Part shown: one piece after another, positions 51,091 through 59,170 of the stretch | How positions within the stretch are numbered: the stretch's first letter is position 1 | Layout of the letters: every line of letters starts with the position of its first letter | NCBI RefSeq assembly: GCF_014198245.1 | Contig: NZ_JACIHE010000012.1 | Span: 62,001-126,000, forward strand | DNA length: 64,000 nt | DNA from: Bradyrhizobium sp. cir1 | GTDB lineage: Bacteria > Pseudomonadota > Alphaproteobacteria > Rhizobiales > Xanthobacteraceae | Direction: 5' to 3' | Notes under the pieces: model-generated | The model's input: only the letters and a program-made list of their open reading frames with translations | The model's database searches: none | Told to the model about the DNA's origin: nothing | Translations under genes and position numbers: made by a program

Positions 51091-51278
51091 GATGTGGGCT
51101 CAGGGCTCGATTTACCTCTCCCCGTCGGGGAGAGGTAAAGCGGCGCTTTTGACCCGAAGCTGCTCTTGCACGCGGTCGTAGTGTGTGCGGGGGGCGTAGG
51201 CGAAGGCTGGGACCAGAGGATCAATATTACTCGTGCCGAATTAATGAGACAGGCTACACGTTTCGGAGGAGGTTCGAA

Positions 51279-51683
51279 ATGTACGCGCGCGTTCTGGGAC
51301 TCACGATATCCGCTCTCATGCTGACGTACGGCCCGGTCGGTGCGATCGCACAGGACCGAATGACACCCCAGCCAGATCAGCAACAAATGCAATCCCATCC
51401 CACGGGCCAGGAAGGCGCGAGCACGATGGGGCAAGGCGGCATGATGGGGCACGGAATGATGGGAGGACGTATGATGGGGCGCGGCATGATGGGTGGGAGC
51501 GCGATGGGATCACCCTTTATGATGCGCATGATGTTCGCTCTGATGGACGGCGACGGCGATGGGACCATCTCACTGCCGGAGTTTCAGGCAGCTCACGAAC
51601 GGATTTTCAAGGCGATGGACAGCAATAAAGATGGCAAGCTGACCCTGGAGGAGATGCAAGTGTTCATACACGGCACCAGGTGA
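51279..51683 (+). CDS. Secreted EF-hand protein with Met/Gly-rich region
   Basis: A 134-residue protein with a signal peptide (MYARVLGLTISALMLTYGPVGAIA) after a strong GGAGGAGG site. A Gln/Met-rich segment leads into a run of GGMMGHGMMGG-like repeats (about residues 50-80). Two EF-hand loops follow: DGDGDGTISLPEF and DSNKDGKLTLEEM, both with the expected Ca2+ ligands. The Met-rich stretch could bind copper(I), as in some periplasmic proteins. Calcium binding is well supported; the role is unknown. Confidence 0.86.
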   Translation: MYARVLGLTISALMLTYGPVGAIAQDRMTPQPDQQQMQSHPTGQEGASTMGQGGMMGHGMMGGRMMGRGMMGGSAMGSPFMMRMMFALMDGDGDGTISLPEFQAAHERIFKAMDSNKDGKLTLEEMQVFIHGTR

Positions 51684-51855
51684 TCGGCTCCGGAAGTGCC
51701 GGCAAGCATTCATGCCGAATGAACGGGCGTCGATCAAGGCCGATCGCATCGCGGCAGTCGGAGACGCTCCATGCGTGGCGCGGCAAGATTTAGCTCGATC
51801 GAGAGCTCTGAGCGGAGTCGATTCTCGTGGGGCACGCCAGCCAGAACCTCATCCG

Positions 51856-52287
51856 CTATTTCTGTTGGATCCGATAGAGATAATCCACGAGTAAGAGGAT
51901 TCGGGTGCGCACGTAAGCCTCTGGATCGTAGGGGGCATCAATGTAATGCTCCGCAGCCTTAACGCTATACTCCGTACCCCACACTGGCATCTCGCGTGGG
52001 CCATGCGCTTGCACGGCTGCTCTTCCATCGATTACTTCATACACTCGGTTGATGGGGAACACGCCGTTATTTTTCTTTGCAAGTACAGTAAGGTCTACCG
52101 GCGCGATCTTCAAAAACTCTCTGTATGGGGCCGTCAGGGCCTTGCCATCGATAGCATGGCAGACTGCGCAATTAGCTCGATATTCTTTCTCGCCGAGATC
52201 GACTTTCTTGTCCTGCGCCCAGGCTGCTGCACCAAATGCGATCAGCACGGCCAAAAGCGAAAAGATTCTCAAGGTCATAGAACTCAT
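51856..52287 (-). CDS. Secreted class I cytochrome c
   Basis: A 143-residue periplasmic cytochrome with a signal peptide (MTLRIFSLLAVLIAFGAAAWA). Haem attaches at Cys40-Ala-Val-Cys43-His44 and the sixth ligand is probably Met100 in REMPVWG. GAAGGGAGCA precedes ATG 52287. It stands alone between an EF-hand gene on the other strand and the LTXXQ gene. Electron partners are not evident in the window. The 51684-51855 gap shows nothing recognisable. Confidence 0.9.
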   Translation of the reverse strand: MSSMTLRIFSLLAVLIAFGAAAWAQDKKVDLGEKEYRANCAVCHAIDGKALTAPYREFLKIAPVDLTVLAKKNNGVFPINRVYEVIDGRAAVQAHGPREMPVWGTEYSVKAAEHYIDAPYDPEAYVRTRILLLVDYLYRIQQK

Positions 52288-52449
52288 TGCTCCCTTCAGA
52301 CGCCTCATGAGCCTGCTTGCAGTTATATGATGCTCCTGCGACCTGTTGGAGGTTAACCCGACACCGGTCGGCCAGCCGCTTAATGAGTACTAGTCATCTC
52401 GCTTCGTTCGACCGCTGCGCAAATCGCAACGAGAGAACGGGGGCCCGTC

Positions 52450-54339
52450 TCACGGGCCTGCGACCTGCTGCAGCGTGTTGAAGCGCGCCTTCTGCTCGCT
52501 GCTCAGCGTGGCATAGAACTCGTCCAGCGCAGGCTCGACCAGCTTGGCGGCCGTCAGCATCGCCTCGAGCCGGTGCTGCATCGCCTCCAGCCGTCCGACC
52601 GGTGTCAGCGGTACATCGTTCGGGCAAGCCGCCTGCAGGCCTTCAACGCCCTTGGCTGTCGCTTCACTGAGGCGGTCGAGCGCCTCCTTCTGCTTGCCGG
52701 CGGGGTGGAGCACAGCCTCGATCCTCTGGATCGGCAGCTGGGTCAGGCCGGATTTCGGATCGCCACAGCCTTCGGCACTGGCTTGCTGCTGCGGCGAGCG
52801 CTCGCCGACATTGGGACCGAGCGCATTGAAGCGGGCCTGCTGTTCGTCACTGAGCGAGTTGTAGAAATTCTCCAGTGCCGGTCGCACGATCTTGACGGCC
52901 TCCAGCGTCGCGCTGACGCGGTTCATCATCGCGCGCAGGCGGCCGGGCGGGGTCAGTGCATAGGTGTTCGCACAGGAATCCTTGAACACATCGGCTGCGT
53001 TGGCCGCCGCGGTCTTCAATTCGTCGAGCAGTGCGCGTTGCTCCGGTGTCGGCCGAACCGCCTGCGCGATGTCGGCCAGCGGCCAGGCGGTGACGCCCTT
53101 GTCCGGGGTACCGCACAATTGCTGCAGCGTTTGCGGGCTCACGCTGGCGCGCTGGCGCGCGCGGTAGCCGCCGCCGGCTTGCGGATAATCATACGGGCTG
53201 ATGCTGGCATAGGCGGAATAGGGACTGTCACCGCCCCAGTACACGGTGTCGACGAAGTCGTCATATGCGTACGCCCAATAGCCGGGGTCATAGGCATAGG
53301 ACCAGAACGTGTAGTCGAAAATGTCGGAATAGGCGTAAGGCCAGAACACGGGCCCGAGCCACGCCACGAAGATCGCAGGATGGCGGTGCCGCCAGGCCTC
53401 TCGGGGAGCCCAGCCGCTCTGGCGGGTGATGAGCGCCGCCTGGCTTAGCGGAGTGGCCTGCTCGCGGAAGCGCTCGGTAAACCGCCCGCGCGTGGCGGCC
53501 TGCACAGCGGCCGCAGTAGCTGCAGTAGCTGCCGCGCGCCCGACCGGCGCCTGTAGCCCAAGCCGCTGCTGGCGCGCCAGGTCGCTTTGCTGCGCGCGCT
53601 GCTCACGCTGAAGCAAGCGGTTCTGCGTCTGGAGCGTCCGTTGCTGCTCGCGCAACGCCCGCGCGCCTTCCGGCTTCTGCGACTGGAGTTGCTGCACGCG
53701 CTGCTGCAGGCGATCGATCCGGGTCTGACGCTCCGTGGTCTGGCGCGACAGCATGTCGCGCTGGCGCTGCTGCACCATCTGCTGGTGCTGCTGGATTTGC
53801 TGCTGGTGCTGCTGCGCGCGCTGTTCGATTTGATCCCGTCGCGACAGCCGCTCGCTCGCGGCCGGCGGTCCGCTGGGCCGCGAGGGGGCGGCCGAGGGAG
53901 CAGCCGAGGGAGCAGCGATGTGCGGCGTCGGCCGGGGGGCCATGGCCGGACGTTGCGGTGCTGCCGGCGCCCGGTGGAATTCAGGCCGCGGCGCCGCCAC
54001 GTGCGGAGCCGCCCGCGGTGGCGGTGCAGCGAAATGCGGGGCCGGGCGCGGTGGCGGTGAGGCAATATGCGGCGCAGGATGTGGCGCCATGGCCGGTCGC
54101 TGCGGCATGGCCGGCGGATGGAATGCCGGCGCGGCGGGACGTGCCATGGCTGGCGGCGCCGCCGGACGGGCCATCGCCGGCGGCGGTGCTGCTGGCCGTG
54201 GTGCCGGCGCTGCGGCAGGCCCCGGTGGCCCGCCTCTTCCATGTCCCTGGCCGGGTCCTTGGGCGAACGCGCCAACGCTCACCGCCAGCATCGAGGCACC
54301 AACTAAAACAGCCGTCAGGCAAACGCCACGCGGAAGCAT
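52450..54339 (-). CDS. Large proline-rich LTXXQ (Spy-like) repeat protein
   Basis: A 629-residue secreted protein. After a signal peptide (MLPRGVCLTAVLVGASMLAVSVGAFAQ) comes a long Pro/Ala/His-rich segment with repeated APPPRPAPH-type units (about residues 30-150). Then follows a Gln/Arg-rich coiled-coil stretch (about 165-265), a Tyr/Trp-rich region with YAYDPGYWAYAYDDF, and two C-terminal Spy/CpxP-type units, LTPPGRLRAMMNRV...SLSDEQQARFNAL and LTPVGRLEAMQHRL...TLSSEQKARFNTL. Each unit carries a conserved Cys pair. LTXXQ proteins are periplasmic chaperone or metal-stress proteins. The size and the low-complexity part are unusual, and the exact role is unknown. Confidence 0.85.
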   Translation of the reverse strand: MLPRGVCLTAVLVGASMLAVSVGAFAQGPGQGHGRGGPPGPAAAPAPRPAAPPPAMARPAAPPAMARPAAPAFHPPAMPQRPAMAPHPAPHIASPPPRPAPHFAAPPPRAAPHVAAPRPEFHRAPAAPQRPAMAPRPTPHIAAPSAAPSAAPSRPSGPPAASERLSRRDQIEQRAQQHQQQIQQHQQMVQQRQRDMLSRQTTERQTRIDRLQQRVQQLQSQKPEGARALREQQRTLQTQNRLLQREQRAQQSDLARQQRLGLQAPVGRAAATAATAAAVQAATRGRFTERFREQATPLSQAALITRQSGWAPREAWRHRHPAIFVAWLGPVFWPYAYSDIFDYTFWSYAYDPGYWAYAYDDFVDTVYWGGDSPYSAYASISPYDYPQAGGGYRARQRASVSPQTLQQLCGTPDKGVTAWPLADIAQAVRPTPEQRALLDELKTAAANAADVFKDSCANTYALTPPGRLRAMMNRVSATLEAVKIVRPALENFYNSLSDEQQARFNALGPNVGERSPQQQASAEGCGDPKSGLTQLPIQRIEAVLHPAGKQKEALDRLSEATAKGVEGLQAACPNDVPLTPVGRLEAMQHRLEAMLTAAKLVEPALDEFYATLSSEQKARFNTLQQVAGP

Positions 54340-54445
54340 GATCGTCGCTCCCAGCTCGTAATCGCCCACGACATTCAACGCACAGCTGGCGGAATCGTTC
54401 GTTGTTGGCCACGGCCGGCATTGCGATCTTCCGACGCAGGCAGCC

Positions 54446-55660
54446 TCAAGAGAAGTCCTGCGTCAGGGTGGTGGCGAGCCGCTCCAGCGCCCAGTCGACC
54501 TGGTCGCTTGTGATCACCAGCGGCGGAGCGATGCGGATCGTTTGCTCATGGGTATCCTTGGCGAGGATGCCCTTGCCCTGAAGCGCGTCGCAGTAGCGGC
54601 GTGCGCGGCCGGCCTCGGGATGCAGCTCGATCGCCAGCATCAAGCCGCGCCCGCGCACCTCGCGGATCGTATTGGCGCGAATGTCCTTCAAGCCTTCCAG
54701 AAAGCGCGCGCCCTGCAGGGCCGCGTTCTCGATCATGCCTTCCTCGACCAGCACGCGCAGCGCCGCGCGCGCCACCGCGCAGGCAAGCGGGTTGCCGCCG
54801 AAGGTCGAACCGTGCTGCCCGGGCCTCAATGTCCCGAGCACGTCGTTGTTCGAGAGCACGGCCGATACCGGATAGAAGCCGCCGGACAGGGCCTTGCCGA
54901 GCAGCGTCACGTCTGCCTCGATACCCTCGTGCTGTTCGGCGAGCAGCTTGCCGGTGCGGCCGAGCCCGGTCTGGATCTCGTCGAGCACCAGCATCACGTT
55001 GTTGGCGGTGCAGAGCTCCCGCACCTTCGTGAAGTAGCCGGCCGGAGGAATGATGACACCGGCTTCGCCCTGGATCGGCTCGACCAGGAAGGCAACTGTG
55101 TTTGGGGTGATGGCCTCCTCCAGCGCCGCGGCGTCGCCGAACGGGATGATCCTGAAGCCCGGCGCGAACGGCCCGAAGTGTCCGCGTGTCTCGGGGTCGG
55201 TTGAAAAGCCGACGATGCCCAGCGTGCGTCCGTGGAAATTGTTGGCGCAGACGATGATCTCGGCCTGGCCGTCCGGCACACCCTTCACCTCATAGCCCCA
55301 TTTGCGGACCGATTTGATCGCGCTTTCGACCGCCTCCGCGCCGCTGTTCATCGGCAGCACCTTGTGGGAACCGGTGAGCGCCGCGATCTCCTCGTAGAAC
55401 AAGGCGAGCTGGTCGTTGTGGAAAGCCCTTGAGGTAAGTGTCAGCCTGTGCGCCTGTTCGACCATCGCCGCCAGGATCTTGGGGTGGCAATGGCCCTGGC
55501 TGACCGCCGAATAGGCCGAGAGGCAATCGAGATAACGGTTGCCTTCGGTATCCCAGACCCAGACACCTTCGCCGCGTGACAGGACGACCCCGATCGGCTC
55601 GTAATTGCGGGCCCCGAAGCGGGCTTCCGTTGCGATGAAATCAATGACCGACGAGCTCAT
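54446..55660 (-). CDS. rocD: Ornithine aminotransferase
   Basis: A 404-residue PLP-dependent class III aminotransferase that converts ornithine and 2-oxoglutarate to glutamate semialdehyde and glutamate. The PLP Lys is Lys256 (LLGKALSGGFYP), Asp227 (LVLDEIQTGLGRTG) contacts the pyridine nitrogen, and FHGRTLGIVGFSTDP is the usual substrate-side segment. The N-terminal ARNYEPIGVVLSRGEGVWVWDTEGNRYLDCLSAYSAVSQGHCHPKI is characteristic of ornithine aminotransferases. It stands as a single gene on the minus strand. Confidence 0.94.
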   Translation of the reverse strand: MSSSVIDFIATEARFGARNYEPIGVVLSRGEGVWVWDTEGNRYLDCLSAYSAVSQGHCHPKILAAMVEQAHRLTLTSRAFHNDQLALFYEEIAALTGSHKVLPMNSGAEAVESAIKSVRKWGYEVKGVPDGQAEIIVCANNFHGRTLGIVGFSTDPETRGHFGPFAPGFRIIPFGDAAALEEAITPNTVAFLVEPIQGEAGVIIPPAGYFTKVRELCTANNVMLVLDEIQTGLGRTGKLLAEQHEGIEADVTLLGKALSGGFYPVSAVLSNNDVLGTLRPGQHGSTFGGNPLACAVARAALRVLVEEGMIENAALQGARFLEGLKDIRANTIREVRGRGLMLAIELHPEAGRARRYCDALQGKGILAKDTHEQTIRIAPPLVITSDQVDWALERLATTLTQDFS

Positions 55661-55881
55661 CTGTCGTCACTCCATGGCGCGCGGGCGTCGACCGACTGCA
55701 CCGGCGGCCTTCAGCTTGATTTGGGGATCAGCAAGCCGCCTTGGAAGCCTTCATGCACCATTTGCGCGGCGCAGCCCGATTTGCCCGAAACATCAGATGG
55801 TTCTGCGGAACCACGGTTTGTCGTTCGTCGACCCGGCCTCTACTGTGCATGGGGTTGTTTTCGACCTTTTGTTTGGAGGCG
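55661..55881. other. Gap between the ornithine aminotransferase and P450 genes
   Basis: About 220 bases with no recognised gene; the short open frames here have no ribosome site or family signature. No hairpin or repeat from the families above was found. Confidence 0.4.
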
Positions 55882-57102
55882 TCACCCGATCGAGCAGGGC
55901 ACGCTCAAAAATCCGCGAAACCGCACCCGTCCGCCGCGCACCGGCTGACCGCTCACGGCATAGTTCGGGAAGCGCGCCAGGAAGCGGGAGATCGCAATCG
56001 CCCCTTCCAGCCGCGCCAGCGCCATGCCGGCGCATTGATGTGCGCCGGTGGCGAAGGCGAGATGCCGGTTCGGCGTCCGCGCGATGTCGAAACGTTCGGG
56101 GTCGGGAAACTGCTCGGGATCGCGGTTGGCCGCCCCGATGCACAGCGTCACCGACGTGCCGGCCTCGAGCATGACGCCGCCGAGCTCGACCTTCTCGGTG
56201 GTCATGCGGTTGCCGAGCTGGTTCGAGCTCTCATAGCGCAGCATCTCCTCGACCGCGGTCTTGATCAGGTCCGGGGTGTCGATCAGGCGCTGCTTCTGGT
56301 CCGGATTGCGGTCGAGCGCGACGAGGCCGTTGCCGATCAGGTTGGTGGTGGTCTCGTGGCCGGCATTGAGCAGGAAGATGCAATTGTGCAGCAGCTCCTT
56401 CTCGGTCAGCCGCTCGCCGTTCTCCTCGCCCTGGATCAGCCGCGTCAGTACGTCGCGCTCGGGATTGCCCGGCTTGGCGCGCCGCCGCGCCACCAGCGTT
56501 TCGAGATAGGCGAGGAAATCCGTCACCGCCTTGTTGCCGCGCGCGGCGACTTCCGTCGACACCACGGGTTCGAGCGCGCCCAGGATCGCCAGCGACCAGT
56601 CGCGCAGCGGCCCGCGTTCCTCATGGGGCACGTCGAGCAGATTGCCGATCACCTCGATGGGAATCGATGCGGCGAAATCCTCGATCAGCTCGCAAGCGCC
56701 CTTGGCCGCGATGGCGTCGAGCAGGCCGTCGACCAGCTTGACGATGTCGCCCTCCATCCCCGCGATCGCGCGCGGCGACAGCGCACCCATGATCAGGCGG
56801 CGCACGCGGGTGTGCGCCGGCGGATTGTTGAAGACGAGGCTGGTGGTGTGGTGCTCGTAGAGCGGGGTGTCGCCGTATTTCGGTGCGAACTCGCGCTTCT
56901 TGTCCGAGCTGAACGATTTCGTGTTCTTGTAGGTGGTGACGAGATCGTCATAGCGGGTCAGGAACACGGTGCCGTTCGGCAGGCGCTTGACCGGCGCGTT
57001 CTCCCGCAGTGCACGATAAGTCGGATAGGGGTTGTCGTAGAATTCAGGCGTCAGCTTCTCGAGGTCGAAGCTGGCCGCCAGCGCCTTCGCATCTGCGTTC
57101 AT
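55882..57102 (-). CDS. Cytochrome P450
   Basis: A 406-residue soluble bacterial P450 monooxygenase. It has the I-helix oxygen site AGHETTTNLIGNG, the K-helix Glu-x-x-Arg near EMLRYESSNQLGNRM, and the haem-thiolate loop FATGAHQCAGMALARLE with Cys357. Its ATG at 57102 lies 61 bases from a divergent gene set for a TPP enzyme. No ferredoxin is adjacent; the reductase-like gene at 27935 is too far away to assign. The substrate is unknown. Confidence 0.95.
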   Translation of the reverse strand: MNADAKALAASFDLEKLTPEFYDNPYPTYRALRENAPVKRLPNGTVFLTRYDDLVTTYKNTKSFSSDKKREFAPKYGDTPLYEHHTTSLVFNNPPAHTRVRRLIMGALSPRAIAGMEGDIVKLVDGLLDAIAAKGACELIEDFAASIPIEVIGNLLDVPHEERGPLRDWSLAILGALEPVVSTEVAARGNKAVTDFLAYLETLVARRRAKPGNPERDVLTRLIQGEENGERLTEKELLHNCIFLLNAGHETTTNLIGNGLVALDRNPDQKQRLIDTPDLIKTAVEEMLRYESSNQLGNRMTTEKVELGGVMLEAGTSVTLCIGAANRDPEQFPDPERFDIARTPNRHLAFATGAHQCAGMALARLEGAIAISRFLARFPNYAVSGQPVRGGRVRFRGFLSVPCSIG

Positions 57103-57207
57103 CCCGTTATACTCGCCGGTTAAAGCCGTTATGCCGTTTTTGTTGTTCTGGTCGGCGCACGCATGCGTCTACAGTCGTTGCACCTTGCTAGCCGACCGGA
57201 CGGGAAA

Positions 57208-57750
57208 ATGCACGCACGCGCTGACGCTGCCGACACGGTGCCGAACTGGCCCGACGATATTTTCGCGACCCTGCAACGCTTCGACGTCCGGCAGGTGCCT
57301 TACGTGCCCGATGCCGGCCATTCGAAACTGATCCAGCGCGTGCTGGACTCCTCCACCATGCGCGGCATTGCGCTGACGACGGAGGAGGAGGGCGTGGCGC
57401 TGCTCGCCGGCGCCTGGGCCGGCGGCCAGCGCGGCGTCTTGCTGATGCAGTCGAGCGGCGTCGGCAATTGCATCAACATGCTGTCGCTGATCCCGATCCT
57501 GCGCTTTCCGTTCCTGACGCTCGTGACCATGCGCGGCGAGTGGGGCGAGTTCAATCCGTGGCAGGTGCCGATGGGCTCGACCACGCAGGGCGTGTTCGAA
57601 CTCTCTGGCGTCCAGGTGCTGCGCGCCTCGCACGCGGCTGAAGTGCCGGCTGTGCTCGAGGCCGCCGCCTCCCAGGCCTACAACGCGCTCACGCCCACTG
57701 CTGTCCTCCTGTCGCAGCGCCTGATCGGCGCCAAGGTTTTCACCAAATGA
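57208..57750 (+). CDS. TPP-dependent decarboxylase, N-terminal (alpha) subunit
   Basis: A 180-residue protein matching the PYR half of TPP-dependent decarboxylases, as in the split sulfopyruvate or phosphonopyruvate decarboxylases. The catalytic Glu is in GIALTTEEEGVALLAGAWAGG, and LLMQSSGVGNCINML and MRGEWGEFNPWQVPMG follow. GACGGGAA precedes ATG 57208; ATG 57163 is the alternative. Its last bases overlap the beta subunit start (ATGA), so the two are translationally coupled. Substrate identity (sulfopyruvate, phosphonopyruvate or another 2-oxoacid) cannot be settled. Confidence 0.88.
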   Translation: MHARADAADTVPNWPDDIFATLQRFDVRQVPYVPDAGHSKLIQRVLDSSTMRGIALTTEEEGVALLAGAWAGGQRGVLLMQSSGVGNCINMLSLIPILRFPFLTLVTMRGEWGEFNPWQVPMGSTTQGVFELSGVQVLRASHAAEVPAVLEAAASQAYNALTPTAVLLSQRLIGAKVFTK

Positions 57751-58337
57751 GCAAGGCCAATCTCCTCGACCGCCGCCAGGTGGTCTCCACCCTGCTTGCG
57801 AACCGCAAGGACGTCGTCGCGATCGGCGGCCTCGGTGCTTCCACCAACGACATGTGCGCGGCCGGTGACCATGCCCGCAACTTCTATCTCTGGGGCGGCA
57901 TGGGCGGCGCGGCGATGATCGGGCTGGGTCTGGCGCTGGCACAGCCGAAACTTCCGGCGCTGGTCATCACCGGCGACGGCGAGATGCTGATGGGCCTGGG
58001 CAGCCTTGCCACCATCGGGCTGCAGAAGCCGGCCAATCTCTCGATCGCAGTGCTCGACAACGAGGCCTATGGCGAGACCGGCGGCCAGACCAGCCACACC
58101 TCGGCCGCCGCCGACCTCGTCGGTGTCGCCAGGGCCTGCGGCATCAAGGACAGCCAGTCGATCTCGACCATGGCCGAGGTCGAGGCCTTCGCCAAAGCCG
58201 TCCATGACGTGTCGGTGGGCCCCCGATTTGCCAATGTGAAGATCGGCAGCGCCAATCTGGAGCGAATTCTGCCGACCCGGGACGGGACCTACATCGTCAA
58301 CCGGATCCGCGGGGACCTCGGCTTCCAGCCGATCTAG
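57747..58337 (+). CDS. TPP-dependent decarboxylase, C-terminal (beta) subunit
   Basis: A 196-residue protein carrying the TPP-binding half. The Mg-diphosphate motif is Gly76-Asp77-Gly78...Asn105 (ITGDGEMLMGLGS...VLDNEAYGETGGQ). It pairs with the preceding alpha subunit to form one active site, an arrangement known from ComDE-type sulfopyruvate decarboxylase. The GETGGQTSHT segment is shared with sulfopyruvate and phosphonopyruvate decarboxylases. Nothing else in the window belongs obviously to a sulfonate or phosphonate pathway. Confidence 0.9.
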   Translation: MSKANLLDRRQVVSTLLANRKDVVAIGGLGASTNDMCAAGDHARNFYLWGGMGGAAMIGLGLALAQPKLPALVITGDGEMLMGLGSLATIGLQKPANLSIAVLDNEAYGETGGQTSHTSAAADLVGVARACGIKDSQSISTMAEVEAFAKAVHDVSVGPRFANVKIGSANLERILPTRDGTYIVNRIRGDLGFQPI

Positions 58338-58424
58338 CCGGTCTGCTCCCGACATCCTGCACGCGGGCCGTGCAGGCTGGATCAATTTCGACTAATTCTA
58401 CACCGCATGCAGGTTGCGGTGCAG

Positions 58425-58463
58425 TATAATGCTTGACTTTTGCGTGGGTGAGTGCTTACTCAC
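58425..58463 (+). promoter_or_regulatory. Promoter -10 and TetR-type operator before the efflux operon
   Basis: TATAAT at 58425-58430 is a perfect -10 match. Just downstream, GTGAGT-GCTT-ACTCAC (58448-58463) is a perfect palindrome ending 4 bases before the regulator's ATG. Its position between the -10 and the start codon suits self-repression of the regulator and of the pump genes behind it. No clear -35 was found. Confidence 0.7.
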
Positions 58464-58467
58464 TATC

Positions 58468-59169
58468 ATGAGCTCATTGCGTATGACGAGCGACCTGAGG
58501 CGTCAATTGATCCTCGGTGCCGCGAAACGCTGCTTTGCCCGCCACGGATATAACGGCACCACGACGAAGAGCGTGGCGGCCGCTGCTGCCATTTCCGAGG
58601 CGCTGCTGTTCAAGCATTTCCCGTCCAAGGCGGCGCTCTACGCCGAAATCCTCAGCGACGAATGCGAGGCGGACCCGGCGCTCATCGAGCTGCTGGAGCG
58701 GGAACCGTCGACGGCCACCCTGGTCGAGTTGATCCGCGGCATGGTCCAGCACTTCCTCCACATCGCCGACGGTCCCGACCAGGAAGAAGCGCAGCGCCTG
58801 CGACTGATGGCCACGAGCCATTTGGATGATGGCGAATTCGCCCGTCTGCTATATGCCAAAATCGAGAAGCTGATCGGGGCGGTCTTCCTCGCCTCGCTCG
58901 AGCGTGCGGTGTCCAGCGGTGACGCGCGGCCATTCAGCGGCGATCCGCTCAACCTGTTCTGGTTTGCGCATCACACGGTGATGACGGCTGCGCTGACCAG
59001 GTTGCCGGCCGCGCCTTGCCTCGCCTACGGCAAGGCGGGTGACCTCGAGCGGCAGCTCTGTGAGTTTCTCCTGAGGGGTATCGGACTTAACGACGCCGCA
59101 ATTGCTTCGCATTTGGGCCGCGATCAGGCCGCGGATGCGGGCAAGACGGCGATTGCAGAAAGTGCATGA
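58468..59169 (+). CDS. TetR/AcrR family repressor of the RND pump
   Basis: A 233-residue regulator. The HTH is LILGAAKRCFARHGYNGTTTKSVAAAAAISEALLFKHFPSKAALY (about residues 13-57). Starts at 58468 or 58483 are both possible; 58468 directly follows the operator. The membrane-fusion gene begins 1 base after its stop, which places repressor and pump in one operon, an autoregulated layout common for AcrR-type repressors. Confidence 0.92.
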   Translation: MSSLRMTSDLRRQLILGAAKRCFARHGYNGTTTKSVAAAAAISEALLFKHFPSKAALYAEILSDECEADPALIELLEREPSTATLVELIRGMVQHFLHIADGPDQEEAQRLRLMATSHLDDGEFARLLYAKIEKLIGAVFLASLERAVSSGDARPFSGDPLNLFWFAHHTVMTAALTRLPAAPCLAYGKAGDLERQLCEFLLRGIGLNDAAIASHLGRDQAADAGKTAIAESA

Positions 59170-59170
59170 C

